The notes under the pieces: generated by a model
Databases searched by the model: none
Told to the model about the DNA's origin: nothing
What the model saw: the letters and a program-made list of their open reading frames with translations, nothing else
Assembly: GCA_003021085.1 (NCBI GenBank)
Contig: PXRE01000001.1
Span: 62,001 to 126,000, forward strand
DNA length: 64,000 nucleotides
Origin: Halobacteriales archaeon QS_1_68_20
GTDB taxonomy: Archaea; Halobacteriota; Halobacteria; Halobacteriales; PXRE01
Reading direction: 5' to 3'
Program-made: the position numbers and the translations under genes
Part shown: one piece after another, positions 1 through 12,860 of the stretch
Layout of the letters: each line of letters starts with the position of its first letter
Position numbering within the stretch: position 1 is the stretch's first letter

Positions 1-225
1 GTGCAGTGCGTTCGGCAGGGGGTTGTATACGGCGTCCAGGTCGTCGTCCTCGAGCAACGCCTCGTAGGACCCGTAGCTCCGCGGCACGTCGAACTCCTCG
101 GCCACCTCCTGCGCCCGATCGGCTTCGCGGGACGCGATGGCCAGCACATCGTGGTCCGTGTCCTGTATCGCCGGGATCACGGCGACCTGGCCGATGGTCG
201 CGGTGCTGAGGACGCCGAAGTTCAT
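1..225 (-). CDS. Gfo/Idh/MocA-family oxidoreductase, N-terminal part (runs off window start)
   Basis: Reverse-strand reading MNFGVLSTATIGQVAVIPAIQDTDHDVLAIASREADRAQEVAEEFDVPRSYGSYEALLEDDDLDAVYNPLPNALH; dinucleotide-binding fold and (Y)NPLPNALH motif. Confidence 0.85.
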   Translation of the reverse strand, partial: MNFGVLSTATIGQVAVIPAIQDTDHDVLAIASREADRAQEVAEEFDVPRSYGSYEALLEDDDLDAVYNPLPNALH

Positions 226-399
226 CGCACTCTCCCCTCTCGTCGGTCGGTGGGTCGCCGGGTCGGGCCGATCATGCCGGCCCTTCCCCCGGAGACGACA
301 AAAACGCTACCGGGACGGTGGACAGTCGGGCGTGTTTTCGGGCGGGACCCAGGTCGACCGCGTGACTCGATCACGTACAATAATTCAACGATTTGGTAG

Positions 400-2607
<2,208 letters not shown>

Positions 2608-2696
2608 TCTGAGCCCTAGAATCACCGTCTTCTTCGTGAATGTGTCGGGGTGGGCCGTCGAAAACTTACAAGCGATGACGCGGCCAACGTTCTGGC

Positions 2697-2974
2697 ATGA
2701 CGATAACCCGCGACGAGGACGTTCTCGGCGGCGAACCCCGTATCGACGGAACGAGGGTGTGGGGGTTCGGCACGTCACGGAGCGGATCATCGAGGGGGAC
2801 CAGTCCCCCGTGTACGTGGCCGACCAACTCGACGTTTCCCTCTCGGATGTTTACGAGGCACTCTCGTACTACTACGCGCACGTCGAGGAGATGCGAGAGA
2901 TCGAACGTGAGAACGACGAGGCGTTCGAGCGGGTTCGTGGATCGTCATTGAAACCGAAAGAGCAGATCCAGTGA
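2697..2974 (+). pseudogene. DUF433 family (antitoxin-like) protein, frameshifted near 2757-2765
   Basis: MTITRDEDVLGGEPRIDGTRV in one frame continues as GVRHVTERIIEGDQSPVYVADQLDVSLSDVYEALSYYYAHVEEMREIERENDEAFERVR in another. Confidence 0.8.
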
Positions 2975-3254
2975 TCACGATTTAGATCCTTGCTCGACGA
3001 ACGGAGTGTCGCCCGGAACACTAACGACCGGCGTCACTCCCGGCGGTGTGCCCTGGTCGGCCGGCTAACCCTCGTGCCGGGCGGGCGGCGTTCCGCCGCC
3101 AGTTGCGCGAGCGGCGTCAGCCGCGAGCGCGGCCCTGGGTACGTGCGGGCCACACGTTGTCGCGTGCCTGGGTTCTCCGCGCTGTCATCGCCACCCTGTC
3201 GGGTCCGCTCGGGCGGGGACTGGGGCACGCACCCGCACTTCGATCCGTGTCCCC

Positions 3255-3770
3255 TTAAGAATCGCGTACCGACCAGCCGGGGTCGGCGGGGCCGTGGGAC
3301 GCTGTCCGGTCCGTGAGAAACAGCACGAAGACGGCGACGAGGATAACCGCGCCATCTACGGGATCGGCCAGCAGGCCCAGCGAGACGATGAGCGTCGTCG
3401 CGGCGGCGGGCGCGTGATCGGTCCTCGTGCCGACCATGCCGGCGGCCGTCAGCGCCACCGACAGGGTGCCGCTGGCGGCCAGTCTGAGTGCGTCCGTCGA
3501 GTGGGCGGGCGGTAGGGAGGCCAGCGAGAGTCCCGGCGCGAGCAGGTGGTACGCGACCAGGCCGGCGACGACGCCGACGGCGTGGCCGCCGATCACCCGG
3601 CGGGCGCTCAACCGGCCCTCGCCGTCGGTGGCCAGCGCGTACGCCGACGGCCCCAGACTCGGGAAGACGAACGGCCGTCCGGTCGCCCAGGCGACCGTCG
3701 CCAGCAGTACGAGAAGCAGGCCGGCGTAGAGGCCGACCGCGAGCGCGCGAGTCGTGCGACCGCCGGTCAC
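3255..3770 (-). CDS. HPP family integral membrane protein (GTG start)
   Basis: TMs plus RPFVFPSLGPSAYALA and DHAPAAATTLIVSLG motifs; start overlaps upstream gene end. Confidence 0.8.
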   Translation of the reverse strand: MTGGRTTRALAVGLYAGLLLVLLATVAWATGRPFVFPSLGPSAYALATDGEGRLSARRVIGGHAVGVVAGLVAYHLLAPGLSLASLPPAHSTDALRLAASGTLSVALTAAGMVGTRTDHAPAAATTLIVSLGLLADPVDGAVILVAVFVLFLTDRTASHGPADPGWSVRDS

Positions 3771-5152
3771 GAGTAGACGTACTCGTCCTCGCGGAACTGG
3801 ACGTACTTGCCGTTGCGGTAGCGGCGCTTCTGCCAGCGGTAGGCGGCCGCGATCTTGAAGCCCTGGAAGCCCGCGGCCCGCGCCCACTTGAGGATCTGGT
3901 TGGGCGTCGGCGTGGCCGAGGCGTCGAGCGAGAGGACCCGGTTGACCGCGCGGAACGAGCGGTCCCAGTCGGCTGGGCCGAAGTCCTCGACCACCTCGGC
4001 CATGGCGATGTTCCGCAGAATCTCGGCGTCGATGGCGTCCGTCCAGGCGTCGTTGTACGCCTCCAGGCGGTCGGTGGCGGCCAGTTTCCCCGCGAGTTTG
4101 CCCGTCCGCATCGCCACGTGGTCCCCGCCCTCGTGGAACGCGGAGGTGGTACCCATCGCGCCGCCGGCGACGGCGATTCCTGCGCGGGTGGGCGAGTCGA
4201 TGGGCTTCGTCGAGGAGATGGGGTAGGTCTCGGTCCCGCCGGACTTGCCACGGCTCTCCACCAGCGGGAAGTCCTCGAGGTCGTACTCGGGGTAGGCCTC
4301 ATCCAGCAACCGCCGGATGTAGACGCCGCCCTGGGGGACCTCGTCGTCGTCCGGGCTGAGGAGTCGGTAGTCCTCGCGGCCGTCCACCTGGTCGATGTCC
4401 ATGCCGATGGGCATCGTCAGGCCGACGCGGGCGACGTTGCCGTCGTTGGGGAACACCCAGGGGTAGGCCGTCTCTCCCGGCATCCACCCCCACCAGAACT
4501 TGATGTTGCCCGGTTCGAACGCGTCCTCGGGGAACCGGCGGTACTCCTGGTAGGCGATGTGGTTGGCCTCGGGCGGACTCAGCACCTCCGAGACGCTCCG
4601 GCCCTCGGGGACGAACTGGTCCAGCGTGGGGATGGTCTGCTGGCGCTGGGGACCGTCCGCGAGCACGAGGTAGTCGGCTTCGACCTCCGTGCCGTCGTTG
4701 AGCGTGAGGTAGTGGGTGTGCCCGGCGGCCAGCTCGGTCTCGACGGTCCGGACGCCGGTGCCGACGCGGTAGTCGGCGCCGGCCTCCTCGGCGCGCTCCC
4801 GGAGCCAGTCGTCGAAGCGCGCACGGTGGAACGTGAACCCGAACTCGGGATAGGAGGACGGCAGGTTCGTGTCCCGCAAGACGACCCGCTCGGACGGCCC
4901 GATGAACTCCGCACACTCCAGTTCCTGCAGGATCACGTCGTCGGGAATCTCCGTGTAGTCGATGTCGGCGACCTCGACCCAGTAGTCCAGGAACCCGGCG
5001 GCGTCCGTCGAGTCCGGGCCGAGGTGCTCCCGGTCGGACCGCGGGACGCCCTTCTCGAAGACGACGGCGTCGGCCCCTTCGTTCGCGGCCGCCGCGGCCG
5101 CCGAGGACCCGGCGGGGCCACCGCCGACGATGGCGACGTCAACGTGCTCCAT
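3767..5152 (-). CDS. Geranylgeranyl reductase-family FAD-dependent oxidoreductase
   Basis: [29 protein letters not shown] motif; AGIAVAGGAMGTTSAFHEGGDHVAMRTGKLAG. Confidence 0.85.
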   Translation of the reverse strand: MEHVDVAIVGGGPAGSSAAAAAANEGADAVVFEKGVPRSDREHLGPDSTDAAGFLDYWVEVADIDYTEIPDDVILQELECAEFIGPSERVVLRDTNLPSSYPEFGFTFHRARFDDWLRERAEEAGADYRVGTGVRTVETELAAGHTHYLTLNDGTEVEADYLVLADGPQRQQTIPTLDQFVPEGRSVSEVLSPPEANHIAYQEYRRFPEDAFEPGNIKFWWGWMPGETAYPWVFPNDGNVARVGLTMPIGMDIDQVDGREDYRLLSPDDDEVPQGGVYIRRLLDEAYPEYDLEDFPLVESRGKSGGTETYPISSTKPIDSPTRAGIAVAGGAMGTTSAFHEGGDHVAMRTGKLAGKLAATDRLEAYNDAWTDAIDAEILRNIAMAEVVEDFGPADWDRSFRAVNRVLSLDASATPTPNQILKWARAAGFQGFKIAAAYRWQKRRYRNGKYVQFREDEYVYS

Positions 5153-5397
5153 ACCGGTCGGCAGACCCCGGGGGCTAATAAATGGCTCCGACTTCCGGGC
5201 GACCGGTCCCGCGCCTCCGAATCGCCGGAAATGGCCGTGCTTGCGGGCGTCGAGGCCCGTTCCGGCGCCGCATCTCGTCGCTCACTTATGTGCGTCCGGA
5301 GAGTATTTAAGAAATGCCGGCCAGCCACCCCAGGAGTCGAGCGACTCGTTCGGCCGAGGAAGGTAGCTTGAAGGTCCGCCCAGCCCCGGGTTCGACC

Positions 5398-6180
5398 ATG
5401 GACGAGACCATCGACGTCGAGTGCGCCGACGGCGTCGCCCGGGTGACGATGACCCGGCCGGACCACCACAACTCGCTGAACCGGGAGATGGCCGACGAAC
5501 TGGCGGAGGCCGTCCCCGAACTCGTCGAGGACGACGACGTCCGGGCAATCGTGCTGACCGGCACCGGGAACGTCTTCAACACGGGCGCGGACCTGACGAC
5601 CCTGGAGGGCGACCCCACCGACGCGCGGCGACTGCGGAAACTCGCCAGTCGCCTCCACCAGACCATCCGGCACCTGGCGTCGGCCTCCAACCCCGTCGTC
5701 ACCGGCGTCAACGGCGTCGCGGCCGGCGCGGGCTTCGGCCTGGCGCTGTCCGGCGACGCCGTCCTCGTCCACGAGGACGCGCGCTTCGAGTTCGCGTACC
5801 CGGCTATCGGCCTGTCCGGCGACGGCGGCGCGACGTTCTTCCTGCCCCGACTCGTCGGCCTCCGGCGGGCGATGGAGATCACCCTCCTGAACGAACCGAT
5901 CGCCGCGGAGCAGGCAGTCGAGGACGGCCTCGCCACCGAGGTCGTTCCCGGCGACGAGTTCGACGACCGCCTGGCGGAAGTCGCCGCGGACCTGGCCGAC
6001 GGGCCGACGAAGGCCTACGCAGCGATCAAGCGGTTGCTGACGAAGAGCTACGGCCGGGACCTGGGCGCGCAGTTGACCGCCGAGACGGACGCACTGGCGC
6101 GACTGGCGACGACCGACGACTACGTCTACGGCCACGAGGCCTTCTTCTCCGACAGCGAACCGACCTTCCGCGGGCAGTGA
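5398..6180 (+). CDS. Enoyl-CoA hydratase/isomerase family protein
   Basis: Crotonase motifs: VFNTGADL, NPVVTGVNGVAAGAGFGLALSGDAVL. Confidence 0.92.
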   Translation: MDETIDVECADGVARVTMTRPDHHNSLNREMADELAEAVPELVEDDDVRAIVLTGTGNVFNTGADLTTLEGDPTDARRLRKLASRLHQTIRHLASASNPVVTGVNGVAAGAGFGLALSGDAVLVHEDARFEFAYPAIGLSGDGGATFFLPRLVGLRRAMEITLLNEPIAAEQAVEDGLATEVVPGDEFDDRLAEVAADLADGPTKAYAAIKRLLTKSYGRDLGAQLTAETDALARLATTDDYVYGHEAFFSDSEPTFRGQ

Positions 6181-7458
6181 TCAGTCGTCGACGGCGACGG
6201 CGTCCGCCGGCGCGCCGCCGGGGCGACTCTCGACGAGTGCGGCGGCCACCAGCATCGCGGCTGCGAACGCCAGGAGACTCCCGACGAGGAACGCCGTGCC
6301 GATGGAGGAGCCGGTGGCGATGGCGCCCATGATCGGCGGGCCGACGACGCCGCCGACGCCCTTCGCCGTCGAGCGCAGGCCCATCAGTTCGGACTGCCGG
6401 TCGGCCGGCGCCACGTCGCCGATGAACGCCAGCGCGCCCGTCGTCATCGCGGAGAACGCCGCGCCGATGAGCACCCAGGCCGCGACGGCGACGAGAATCC
6501 GGGTCGTGCCGGCCGCGGGCAGGGCGGAGGCGCCGGCTACCACGGCGAACACGCCGCTCCCGGCCATCCCGCCGACGACCAGCGGCTTGCGGCCGACGTG
6601 GTCGGCCAATCTGCCGAACAGGAGCATGAACACGGACTGGCTGGCCGGGTTCAGCGCCAGCACGATGCCCATGACGAACTCCGTCACGCCAACCGAGTCA
6701 AGCAGGAACGGCGGCGCCAGCGACATCACGCCCATCACCGTCATGTTCCGGAGTGCGAGGCCGACGTACAGCCACCGCAACCCGTTCGTCCGGAGGTGGG
6801 CGCGTTCGTCTGCCGTCGGCAGCAGCCTGCGGCGAATCTCCGCGAGCAGTTCGTCCAGGGTCGGCTTCCGGTCGGGCGTCGGCGTGGGGTCGTGGACGAA
6901 GACGGCCGCGACCGTCGAGACGAGACTGGTCCCAGCGATGAACAGGTAGAGGTCCGCGGGAACGAGCAGGCCGAGCAGGACGCCGGCCACCACCTGCCCG
7001 CCGGTGAACCCGGCGGCGCGGGCGCTGTTGAAGAACCCGAGCGACCGGCCCCGGCCGGACTCGCCGCCGCGCGCACTGACGACGGTCAGCATCACGGGCA
7101 CGAAGCCGATGGCGAAGACGGCGTACAGGGCCCGGAGACCGATCTGGGCCCAGGGGCCGGAGACGACGGTCAGCGGCAGGACCGCGAGGGTCGCTATCGC
7201 CCCCGTCCCGACCATGACCGCGCGTCGCCGGCCCGTGACGTCCGCGATGGCACCCCAGACGGGTGCGAAGAACATGACGCCCACGTAGTAAGCCGTCAGG
7301 ACCATCGAGACGGCGAACTCGCTCCCGACCCGGCCGACGTAGACGGCCATGACCGTCCCCATCAGGATCCCGGTCATGAACCGGGCCGCGCCTGCCAGGG
7401 CGATGAGCGCCCGCTGACGGCGCGCTTGCCAGACGCTCTCTTCGTCGCTCCCGCTCAC
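6181..7458 (-). CDS. MFS transporter
   Basis: ~12 TMs, GAIADVTGRRRAVMVG and GRLADHVGRKPLVVGG loop motifs. Confidence 0.9.
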   Translation of the reverse strand: MSGSDEESVWQARRQRALIALAGAARFMTGILMGTVMAVYVGRVGSEFAVSMVLTAYYVGVMFFAPVWGAIADVTGRRRAVMVGTGAIATLAVLPLTVVSGPWAQIGLRALYAVFAIGFVPVMLTVVSARGGESGRGRSLGFFNSARAAGFTGGQVVAGVLLGLLVPADLYLFIAGTSLVSTVAAVFVHDPTPTPDRKPTLDELLAEIRRRLLPTADERAHLRTNGLRWLYVGLALRNMTVMGVMSLAPPFLLDSVGVTEFVMGIVLALNPASQSVFMLLFGRLADHVGRKPLVVGGMAGSGVFAVVAGASALPAAGTTRILVAVAAWVLIGAAFSAMTTGALAFIGDVAPADRQSELMGLRSTAKGVGGVVGPPIMGAIATGSSIGTAFLVGSLLAFAAAMLVAAALVESRPGGAPADAVAVDD

Positions 7459-7530
7459 TGTCGTCGGCTAGGCCGTCGGCCACTAAACGCCCTCCGCCCG
7501 CGGCCGAGGTTTCCGGTTTCCGCGTGACGG

Positions 7531-7693
7531 TCACACGTACCGTGACGCGAGCAGGAACAGGAGTCCGTAGAAGCCGAGGACGAAGGCGAGACCGCCCCGC
7601 ACCAGCGAGTCCCCGAATAGGGCCACCGCTCCGAGCAGGCCTGCGGCCACGGCGGAACAGACGATGGCGGGGACGGCTCCTTGTGTGCGTCAC
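7531..7693 (-). pseudogene. Small 2-TM membrane protein, probable -1 frameshift near 7678
   Basis: V-THTR then, in a shifted frame, GAVPAIVCSAVAAGLLGAVALFGDSLVRGGLAFVLGFYGLLFLLASRYV*; no start codon in the second frame. Confidence 0.5.
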
Positions 7694-7737
7694 TTGTTAG
7701 CACAGCGTTTATCCACCTGTTCCGCGTCTACATCGTA

Positions 7738-10700
7738 ATGGCCGGCGACGACACGACGAACGCGGACCCGGCGGTAGACGAGTACGCCCACGCCGACGCG
7801 GGGGACGACCACCTCCAGGAGTTCGGTCGTGGCCTCCCGGACGTCGCGGCGTACGCGTCTCTGGCTAGGGATCTCCGTGACGCCGTCAATGGAGCAGTCC
7901 GGTTCGACGAGTACGCACAGGTGCTGTACGCCACCGACGGGAGCATCTACCAGGCCCGACCTGCAGGCGTCGTCTTCCCGACTGACGTATCGGACGTGCA
8001 GGCAGCCGTCGAGGTCGCCGCCGACCACGGGACCCCGATTCTACCCAGGGGCGCCGGGTCGTCGCTCGCGGGCCAGGCAGTCGGCCCAGGGTGCGTCGTG
8101 CTGGACCTCTCCAGGCACATGGACGGAATTCTCGACGTCGACCCCGGTGGAAAGCGGGCGACCGTCCAGCCCGGAGTGGTGCAGGACGACCTCGACGACC
8201 ACCTCGCGCAGTGGGGACTGAAGTTCGCTCCAGACCCGGCCTCCTCGAACCGCGCGACGGTAGGCGGCGGCATCGGCAACAACTCGACCGGTGCCCACTC
8301 CGTCCGGTACGGCATCACCGACGCGTACGTCGAGGAACTCCGTGTCGTGCTGGCCGACGGGTCGCTGTTCCACGCCAGGGAGGTCGTCCTCGACTCCGAG
8401 GAGTGGGACCGGATCGTCGATAGAGACGACCGCGAGGCCGAGATTTACCGGACCGTCCGCCGGGTCGTCGAAGACAACGAGGCCGAGATAGCAGACCGCT
8501 ACCCCGACCTGAAACGGTGCGTCAGCGGCTACAACCTGGACAGGGTGATCGACGAGAACGACGACGGCGAGACGGTGCTCAACCCCGCGAAACTGGTCGT
8601 AGGCGCAGAGGGGACCCTCGGCGTCGTCGTGGAGGCGACCCTCTCGCTTGTGACCGTGCCCGAGGAGACGGCGCTGGCGCTGTACTGCTTCTCGGACCTG
8701 AACGCCGCGATGGAGGCCGTCCCGGAGGCGCTGTCGTTCGACGTGGGTGCGGTCGAGTTGATGGACGAGGAAGTGTTCAGACTCGCCCGGGAGTCCGACG
8801 GCTACGCCCGGTACGTCGAACCCATCCCCGAGGACGCCGCGGCGGCGCTGATGCTGGAGTTCGACTCCGAACTGAACGACGACCTCCGGGCGGCCATCGC
8901 GGAGACGACCTCCCACTTCCACGAGAACGGCGCGGCGTTCCACGTCGTCGAGGCCTCCGACGAGGACGACCAGTCCGGGCTCTGGAAACTCCGGAAAGCG
9001 GCCATCCCGCTATTGATGAGCCTGGACGGCGACCCCAAACCCTACCCCTTCATCGAGGACGCCACGGTGCCCCCGGCGGACCTCGCGGCGTACGTCGAGC
9101 GATTCCAGGACGTCCTGGCGGACCACGACACCTCGGCGGCCTTCTTCGCGCACGCGGGGAGCGGGACGTTGCACGTCCGGCCCATCCTGAACCTCAAGGA
9201 GGAAGACGGAGTCCAGCGGATGCACGACATTGCGGATGACGTGACGGATCTCGTGCTGGAGTACCACGGCGCGTTCTCCGGCGAACACGGCGACGGCCTC
9301 GCCCGCACCGAGTTCAACCCGAAGATGTACGGACCGGACCTCTGGGAAGCGTTCCAGACGGTGAAGTCGGCGTTCGACCCCGACCGGCTCTGCAATCCCG
9401 GGAAGGTAGTCTACCGCGACGACGACCCGACGGACATGCGCGAGCACCTCCGGTACGGGCCGGCTTACGAGTCCCTGGAACCCCAGACGGGACTGGACTT
9501 CTCCGACGATGGCGGCTTCGGCCACCTCGTCGAACTCTGCAACGGGTGTGGCAACTGCCGGCAGACGGGGAGCGAGACGATGTGCCCGACCTACCGGGCC
9601 TCGAAAGAGGAAATCCAGACCACGCGGGGACGGGCTAACCTCTTGCGAGCGGCCATCTCCGGAGAACTCACCGAGGAGGAACTGTACACCGAGCGGTTCC
9701 AGGCGGAGGTGCTGGACCTCTGTGTCGGGTGCAAGGGCTGTGCCTCCGACTGCCCCACCGGCGTCGACCTGGCGAAACTGAAAGCGGAGGTGCAACACCA
9801 GTACCACCGCGAAAAGGGTGCCGACCTCCGGGACCGACTGTTCGTGAACATCCATCGCCTGGTTGCGCTCGGCAGCAAACTCGCGCCGCTGGCGAACCGG
9901 GCGAAGGCCCTGCCGGGCGCGAGGGCGCTGGGCGAGCGGTTGTTCGGCGTCGCCAGCGAGCGAGAACTCCCGACGTTCCGGCGGCGGACGCTCCAGGAGT
10001 GGGCCACCGAGCGGGAATCCGGGATCTCTGCGAGCGATTCCACCGAGAACGTGCTACTGTTCCGGGACACGTACACCAATTATTGCTATACGAATCCAGG
10101 GGTGGACGCCGTGCGCGTCCTCGAAGCCGCGGGGTGCCACGTCCGGATTCCGGAGGACGTTGGGCCCAGCGGCCGGCCGGCGTACTCGAAGGGCTTCCTG
10201 GACCTCGCGCGCGAACGGGCGCGGCGGAACGTGGACGCCCTCGCTCCCGCCGTCGAGGACGGCTACGCGGTGGTCTTCGTCGAACCGTCGGACGCCGTGA
10301 TGTTCCAGGACGAGTACCTCGACTTGCTCCCCGACGACGACCGCGCCCGGACCGTTGCCGACAACGCCTACGGCGTCATGGAGTTCCTGGACCAACGCCG
10401 CCTGGACGCGGAACTGTCCTTCCGTCCGGTCGAGGAATCACTCGCCTACCACGGCCACTGCAACCAGAAGGCAGTGGGGACCGACCACCACGCCGTCGGC
10501 GTCCTCCGGCGGGCAGGCTACGACGTCGACCCCATCGACTCGACCTGCTGTGGGATGGCCGGGAGCTTCGGCTACGAGGCGGAACACTACGACCTCTCGA
10601 AAGCCATCGGGCGAATCCTCTTCGAGCAGGTCGAGGAGAGCGAAGGCGACGTCGTGACCGCGCCCGGGAACTCGTGCCGGACGCAACTCGGGGACCGGCC

Positions 10701-10770
10701 GGGCTACGAACGGCCACCCCATCCCGTCGAGATGCTGGCCGCGGTCGTCCACGAGGTCGACGGTAACTAG
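7738..10770 (+). CDS. FAD-binding oxidase / Fe-S (GlcD-GlcF-like) fused dehydrogenase, D-lactate/glycolate dehydrogenase type
   Basis: PCMH FAD domain (PILPRGAGSSLAGQAVG), two 4Fe-4S motifs (CNGCGNCRQTGSETMCP, CVGCKGCASDCP), C-terminal CCGMAGSFGYE; 1010 aa from the ATG at 7738. Confidence 0.92.
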   Translation: MAGDDTTNADPAVDEYAHADAGDDHLQEFGRGLPDVAAYASLARDLRDAVNGAVRFDEYAQVLYATDGSIYQARPAGVVFPTDVSDVQAAVEVAADHGTPILPRGAGSSLAGQAVGPGCVVLDLSRHMDGILDVDPGGKRATVQPGVVQDDLDDHLAQWGLKFAPDPASSNRATVGGGIGNNSTGAHSVRYGITDAYVEELRVVLADGSLFHAREVVLDSEEWDRIVDRDDREAEIYRTVRRVVEDNEAEIADRYPDLKRCVSGYNLDRVIDENDDGETVLNPAKLVVGAEGTLGVVVEATLSLVTVPEETALALYCFSDLNAAMEAVPEALSFDVGAVELMDEEVFRLARESDGYARYVEPIPEDAAAALMLEFDSELNDDLRAAIAETTSHFHENGAAFHVVEASDEDDQSGLWKLRKAAIPLLMSLDGDPKPYPFIEDATVPPADLAAYVERFQDVLADHDTSAAFFAHAGSGTLHVRPILNLKEEDGVQRMHDIADDVTDLVLEYHGAFSGEHGDGLARTEFNPKMYGPDLWEAFQTVKSAFDPDRLCNPGKVVYRDDDPTDMREHLRYGPAYESLEPQTGLDFSDDGGFGHLVELCNGCGNCRQTGSETMCPTYRASKEEIQTTRGRANLLRAAISGELTEEELYTERFQAEVLDLCVGCKGCASDCPTGVDLAKLKAEVQHQYHREKGADLRDRLFVNIHRLVALGSKLAPLANRAKALPGARALGERLFGVASERELPTFRRRTLQEWATERESGISASDSTENVLLFRDTYTNYCYTNPGVDAVRVLEAAGCHVRIPEDVGPSGRPAYSKGFLDLARERARRNVDALAPAVEDGYAVVFVEPSDAVMFQDEYLDLLPDDDRARTVADNAYGVMEFLDQRRLDAELSFRPVEESLAYHGHCNQKAVGTDHHAVGVLRRAGYDVDPIDSTCCGMAGSFGYEAEHYDLSKAIGRILFEQVEESEGDVVTAPGNSCRTQLGDRPGYERPPHPVEMLAAVVHEVDGN

Positions 10771-11807
10771 AGGTAGCCTTCTTCCAGCAGGAGTTCGCCG
10801 TTCAGGAGGCTGGCGCCGGCGGCCCCCCGGAGGGTGTTGTGAGCGAGGCAGTTGTACTGGAGACCGAACGTCGACGGCCGGAACCCGCCGGCCGAGACGG
10901 CCATGCCGCCCTCCCGGTTGCGGTCCAGACGTGGCTGGGGCCGGTCGGGGTCGTCGAAGACGTGGATGAGTCGGTCCGGCGAGTGCTGGAGGTCCAGCGA
11001 CGGGTACTCGCTCATGGCGTCTTTCGCTTCCTCGACGCCGAGTTCCTCGTCAGTCTCCACCCAGAGGTTCTCCAGGTGACCGTCGATAGTCGGGATGCGA
11101 TTGCAGGACGCGGCCACCCCGACGTCGTGGTGACGGACCTCGCCCCCGTCGAAGTCCCCAAGTAGCTTCCGGGACTCGGTCTCGAGTTTCTGCTCCTCGC
11201 CCCCGATGTGCGGGATGGCGTTGTCGATTATCTCCGTGGAGGCGACGCCCGTGTACCCAGCGCCGGTGACCGCCTGGAGGGTGGCGACGTGAACCCGCTG
11301 GAGGCCCCAGTCGGCGAGCGCTGCAAGCGTCGGGACGAAGGTGATCGTCGAGCAGTTGGGATTCTTCAGCAGGGCGCCGTCCCAGCCGCGTTCGTCGCGC
11401 TGGACCTCCAGCAGACTCAGGTGGTCGGCGTTGACCTCCGGGATCACGAGCGGTACGTCGTCGTCCATCCGGCCGTTCGAAGAGTTCGAGGAGACGACGT
11501 AACCCTCGCGGGCGAACGCCGGTTCGACCTCCGCGCCGACCGAGGAGGGGAGCGACGAGAAGACGAGCGAGACGTCGTCGGGGACGGCGTCAGGATCCGT
11601 CCGTCCGACCTCGATTCCGGCCACGTCGTCGGGCAAGGGGACGTCGAGTCGCCAGTCCGCCGCTTCGGCGTACGGTTTCCCGGCCGAGGAATCGCTCGCT
11701 GTCAGGGCGGCTATCTCGAAGTCGGAGTGGGGGGCGAGCAACTGGACGAGTCGCTGTCCGACGGCGCCGGTCGCGCCGAGGACGGCTACCTGTACGGTCA
11801 TCGCCAC
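10767..11807 (-). CDS. asd: Aspartate-semialdehyde dehydrogenase
   Basis: [37 protein letters not shown] catalytic Cys motif. Confidence 0.95.
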   Translation of the reverse strand: MAMTVQVAVLGATGAVGQRLVQLLAPHSDFEIAALTASDSSAGKPYAEAADWRLDVPLPDDVAGIEVGRTDPDAVPDDVSLVFSSLPSSVGAEVEPAFAREGYVVSSNSSNGRMDDDVPLVIPEVNADHLSLLEVQRDERGWDGALLKNPNCSTITFVPTLAALADWGLQRVHVATLQAVTGAGYTGVASTEIIDNAIPHIGGEEQKLETESRKLLGDFDGGEVRHHDVGVAASCNRIPTIDGHLENLWVETDEELGVEEAKDAMSEYPSLDLQHSPDRLIHVFDDPDRPQPRLDRNREGGMAVSAGGFRPSTFGLQYNCLAHNTLRGAAGASLLNGELLLEEGYL

Positions 11808-11913
11808 GTCGTAAGGCCGTTCCGCGGGAAAACCGTTTGGATTGCGCCAACCGTTGCCCCGACGAGGGACGCGTCGCTACGCGGCAATCGTCCGGCGTAA
11901 CCGAGGCGCAGAA

Positions 11914-12099
11914 TTACTCGCCCTGGCCCTGCTTGCGGGTGACGTACCCGGCGATGCGGTTGCGGACGCCCTTGGACTCGACGGTCGTGAGTTCCTTGAC
12001 CGACTCCTTGTTCTGGTCGAAGTCGTCGTTGAACGCTTCCGGGTACCGCTCCAGGAGGATTTCCCCCGTCTTCTTGACGTAGTCCGGCTTGATTGGCAT
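11914..12099 (-). CDS. rps17e: 30S ribosomal protein S17e
   Basis: MPIKPDYVKKTGEILLERYPEAFNDDFDQNKESVKELTTVESKGVRNRIAGYVTRKQ. Confidence 0.95.
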   Translation of the reverse strand: MPIKPDYVKKTGEILLERYPEAFNDDFDQNKESVKELTTVESKGVRNRIAGYVTRKQGQGE

Positions 12100-12266
12100 G
12101 TTCGACAGTTTGCCCTGACGGACTCTAAAAGGGTTCGCTTCGCGCCCAACCTCGCGTGCGAACGTTTATACACCAGGGCCGGACCACGGTCGCCGTGACG
12201 TAGCCACCGCCCCGGAACCGGACCGCAGTAGCACGGCACCCCGACCCGGGGAGCGGTCGCGTGCCG

Positions 12267-12860
12267 TCAGTCAGCCCCGTCCCACTCCGAGAGTTCGACG
12301 AGTCGGTCGAACGCCGCTCGCTCGCGCTCGCCGCCACACCGGTCGACGACGTCAGCGAAGTAGTCCAGTTGCGCCTCCAGTTCCGTGCGGTCGTAACTCG
12401 CCACGCCGAGTCGCGACGCCGCGACGGTCGCCTCGACGACCGCACCGAACCCTCGGTTGATCGACGGCACCCGTTCGCGGACGACGGCCGCGTCGACCGG
12501 GCGGAGCGCCCACTCCGCCCAGTCGGTACCGCCGGATTCGCCCGTCCGAATCCGGTCGGCGGTCACGTGGACCCAGGCGTCGGCCTCGTCCAGTACCGGT
12601 TCCTCTCGCTCCTCGATGCCCACTGCGGCCTCGACGAACAGGAGCGGATCGACCGTAAACTGCACGTAGCCTTCGCCCTGGCGGCTGAAGTTCCTGCGCG
12701 TCCGGGTGTTACCCCAGGTCCGGGCCGAAACCGGATCGCCCGCGTGGACGCCCAGAGCGGCCGCGTTCCACCGGCCGTTCGGACCGAGCGTCGTCGTGAC
12801 CGTCTCGGTGACCCCGCGGAGGTCGACCGGCCACTCGGCGGGTTCCGACTCGCCCGTCAC
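12267..12860 (-). CDS. DUF447 family protein
   Basis: VTETVTTTLGPNGRWNAAALGVH; ARTWGNTRTRRNF. Confidence 0.85.
   Translation of the reverse strand: MTGESEPAEWPVDLRGVTETVTTTLGPNGRWNAAALGVHAGDPVSARTWGNTRTRRNFSRQGEGYVQFTVDPLLFVEAAVGIEEREEPVLDEADAWVHVTADRIRTGESGGTDWAEWALRPVDAAVVRERVPSINRGFGAVVEATVAASRLGVASYDRTELEAQLDYFADVVDRCGGERERAAFDRLVELSEWDGAD

Noticed and set aside
3000-3250. SRP 7S RNA or RNase P RNA
   Set aside because: Hairpin-rich, but I cannot find the conserved SRP helix-8 GGAAG/GGAGCAGCC-type or RNase P P4 (AGGAAAGTCC / ACAGAAA) motifs. Kept only as a generic structured region.
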